A stretch of DNA of 6,958 bases, taken from JANMQK01 sp031370485. GTDB lineage: Bacteria; Acidobacteriota; Polarisedimenticolia; Gp22-AA2. Where the stretch lies: assembly GCA_031370485.1 (NCBI GenBank), contig JANMQK010000191.1, positions 1 to 6,958 on the forward strand, in the 5' to 3' direction. Both the position numbers and the translations under genes were made by a program. This document shows, piece after piece, positions 5,638-6,958 of the stretch; positions within the stretch are counted from its first letter, which is position 1, and each line of letters opens with the position of its first letter. The notes below the pieces were generated by a model that searched no databases, was not told the origin of the DNA, and saw only the letters and a list, made by a program, of their open reading frames with translations.

Positions 5638-6958
5638 ATGATGAAGAGCCTGCCCGCAGAGCGATTCGAAGGACCGTGCCGCCGCATCCTTTGGCCGGCC
5701 GCGGCCCTCCTGCTGCTCGCAGTCGGGGCATGCATGCCGGTGTTCGGCGCGACGGAGACGGGCGCGACCCACGCGCTTTTGATCAACGGCGGGTCGAGGC
5801 CCGAGATCAACTACCTCAGCCACCTGCATCATCTCCAGGACATGGTCGCGCTTCTCAGGGAGCGGGGCGTGCCGCCAGGGCGCATCCACATCTTCTCCGC
5901 CGACGGCGAGGACCCGGCGCCCGACCTCGCGGCGCGCGACACGCTGCCGCCGCAGTTCTGGCTGCTCGCGGGGACGGTTGTGGGCAGGAAGCTGCGGCCG
6001 CGCACCGAGGTGGTCAACACGCACTGGGAGGGGCACCCGCTCAAGCCGGCCAGCCGGGCCGCGCTGAAGGAGTGGTTCGAGACAAGGGGACGGACGCTCG
6101 TCCCGGGGGATCGACTGCTGCTCTTCGTCACCGACCACGGAGTCGAGAACAGCGACGATCCGGACAACGGCGCCATCGCGCTGTGGCAGGAGGAGCTGCC
6201 GGTCAGCGAGCTCAAGGCTCTACTGGCGCTCCTGCCGCGCGGTGTCGTGACGGTGATGGTGATGAGCCAGTGCTACTCGGGCACCTTCGCGAGCGCCATC
6301 TACGACGGCGTGTCGCCGGAGCCCACAGGCGGCGTGTGCGGTTTCTTCTCCACGGAGCGCGATCTGCCGGCCTACGGCTGCTACCCTGAAGGGCGCGACC
6401 GCGACCGCATCGGCCACGCCTTCCATTTCATCGACGCGCTGAGGCGCCACCCCGCCGCGGAAGACGCCCACCTCGAGGTGCTGCTCGGCGACGGCACGCC
6501 CGACGTCCCCCTGCGCACGAGCGACGCCTACCTCGAGCGCCTGGTGAGCTCCGCGGCGGGCGCCCGAGGCGCGGCGTTCGACACCCTGGTCGATTCCTCG
6601 CTGGCCGAGGCGTGGCGCGACCGCGCCGCCTGGGAGCCCGAGATCCGGCTGCTGGATCGGCTCGGCGAGGCGTACGGGACCTTCAGCCCCCGGAGCCTCG
6701 CCGAGATCGCGGCGCTCAATCGCGAGCTTCCCGACTTGAGCGAACGGATGAAAACCTACGCCGAGCGCTGGAAGGTCGCGTTCAACAGCGTCAAGGTGGA
6801 GAATCTCAGGAGTTTCGTGGGCGAGCGGCCCGAGTGGAAGGAGCGCATCACCGACGAGTCGATCGCCAAACTCGATGCCGACGGGCGCGCGGCGCTTATC
6901 CTCGAGCTGCTGCCTCAGCTCGAGAAGCACGCCCGCGAGCACCCCGAGCGCTGGAAAC
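5638..6958 (+). CDS. legumain-like (C13-type, clan CD) exported cysteine peptidase, 3' end outside window
   Basis: The open frame gives 440 codons with no stop before the window ends. Residues about 15-38 are a signal sequence: two arginines, a hydrophobic run AALLLLAVGAC, then MPVFGA. VGAC ending at C32 can serve as a lipobox, so a lipoprotein is likely, with signal peptidase I cleavage as the alternative. The domain from about 44 matches the legumain pattern: first strand and loop ALLINGGSRPEINYLSHLHHL, then LLFVTDHG with catalytic H167 and VMVMSQCYSG with catalytic C212. TDHG is identical to the legumain His motif as I recall it. GFFSTERDLPAYGCY near 235-249 is also typical of bacterial relatives. 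Residues after about 300 form a charged, probably helical extension of unknown role. No good Shine-Dalgarno marks the start; ATG at 5623, 5638 and 5641 are all in frame. The substrate is unknown. Confidence 0.85.
   Translation, partial: MMKSLPAERFEGPCRRILWPAAALLLLAVGACMPVFGATETGATHALLINGGSRPEINYLSHLHHLQDMVALLRERGVPPGRIHIFSADGEDPAPDLAARDTLPPQFWLLAGTVVGRKLRPRTEVVNTHWEGHPLKPASRAALKEWFETRGRTLVPGDRLLLFVTDHGVENSDDPDNGAIALWQEELPVSELKALLALLPRGVVTVMVMSQCYSGTFASAIYDGVSPEPTGGVCGFFSTERDLPAYGCYPEGRDRDRIGHAFHFIDALRRHPAAEDAHLEVLLGDGTPDVPLRTSDAYLERLVSSAAGARGAAFDTLVDSSLAEAWRDRAAWEPEIRLLDRLGEAYGTFSPRSLAEIAALNRELPDLSERMKTYAERWKVAFNSVKVENLRSFVGERPEWKERITDESIAKLDADGRAALILELLPQLEKHAREHPERWK

Noticed and set aside
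5676..6389. 237-codon plus-strand frame inside the legumain-like gene
   Set aside because: It is out of frame with the open 5638-6958 reading frame that carries signal sequence, TDHG and QCYSG motifs; its product is alanine/arginine-rich without motifs.
6220..6942. 240-codon minus-strand frame opposite the legumain-like gene
   Set aside because: Shadow of the plus-strand gene; no recognisable domain and histidine/alanine/arginine-biased composition.

Overview
This GC-rich window reads as chromosomal DNA from a Gram-negative-type bacterium. The lineage cannot be fixed from sequence alone. Compact same-strand gene groups, a probable lipoprotein and a DUF2780/DUF4332/LysM-type set of small proteins would suit an acidobacterial, deltaproteobacterial or similar soil or sediment genome, but that placement is inference. 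No tRNA, rRNA or CRISPR array is visible.

Layout. (1) Positions 1-118, minus strand: the first 39 codons of a protein that starts like the Kbp/YgaU BON-LysM family. (2) Positions 119-432: a divergent intergenic region with a perfect 10-bp inverted repeat. (3) Positions 433-1367, plus strand: a DUF2780 protein followed by a DUF4332 helix-hairpin-helix protein. (4) Positions 1367-2464: a complete IS630-family element (IS870-like behaviour) of 1098 bp with TA duplications, sitting exactly in the CTAG that contains the DUF4332 stop codon. The host stop codon and the transposase stop codon share the same target TA on opposite strands. (5) Positions 2465-2579: the displaced 3' flank of DUF4332, with a strong UUCG-loop hairpin that probably was the shared terminator of the convergent DUF4332 and dienelactone hydrolase genes. 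(6) Positions 5539 down to 2580, minus strand: a likely operon of guaA (long form with a doubled C-terminal dimerisation region), a 96-residue membrane-anchored protein with one Asp-box-like hairpin, and a dienelactone hydrolase family protein. (7) Positions 5638-6958, plus strand, divergent from guaA: a legumain-like (clan CD, C13-type) putative exported or lipid-anchored protease that runs off the end of the window.

How the parts work together. GuaA makes GMP from XMP, the final step of the guanine branch of purine synthesis. The two downstream genes have no known link to that step and may simply share its promoter. The Kbp-like, DUF2780 and DUF4332 genes are a small-protein neighbourhood of poorly known function. 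The most informative event is the IS insertion: it leaves the DUF4332 protein unchanged but parts the gene from its terminator, so DUF4332 transcription probably now runs antisense through the transposase gene. I see no clear new multi-gene system. The best leads are the shared-stop IS insertion, the long GuaA, the legumain-like protein and the small Asp-box membrane protein.
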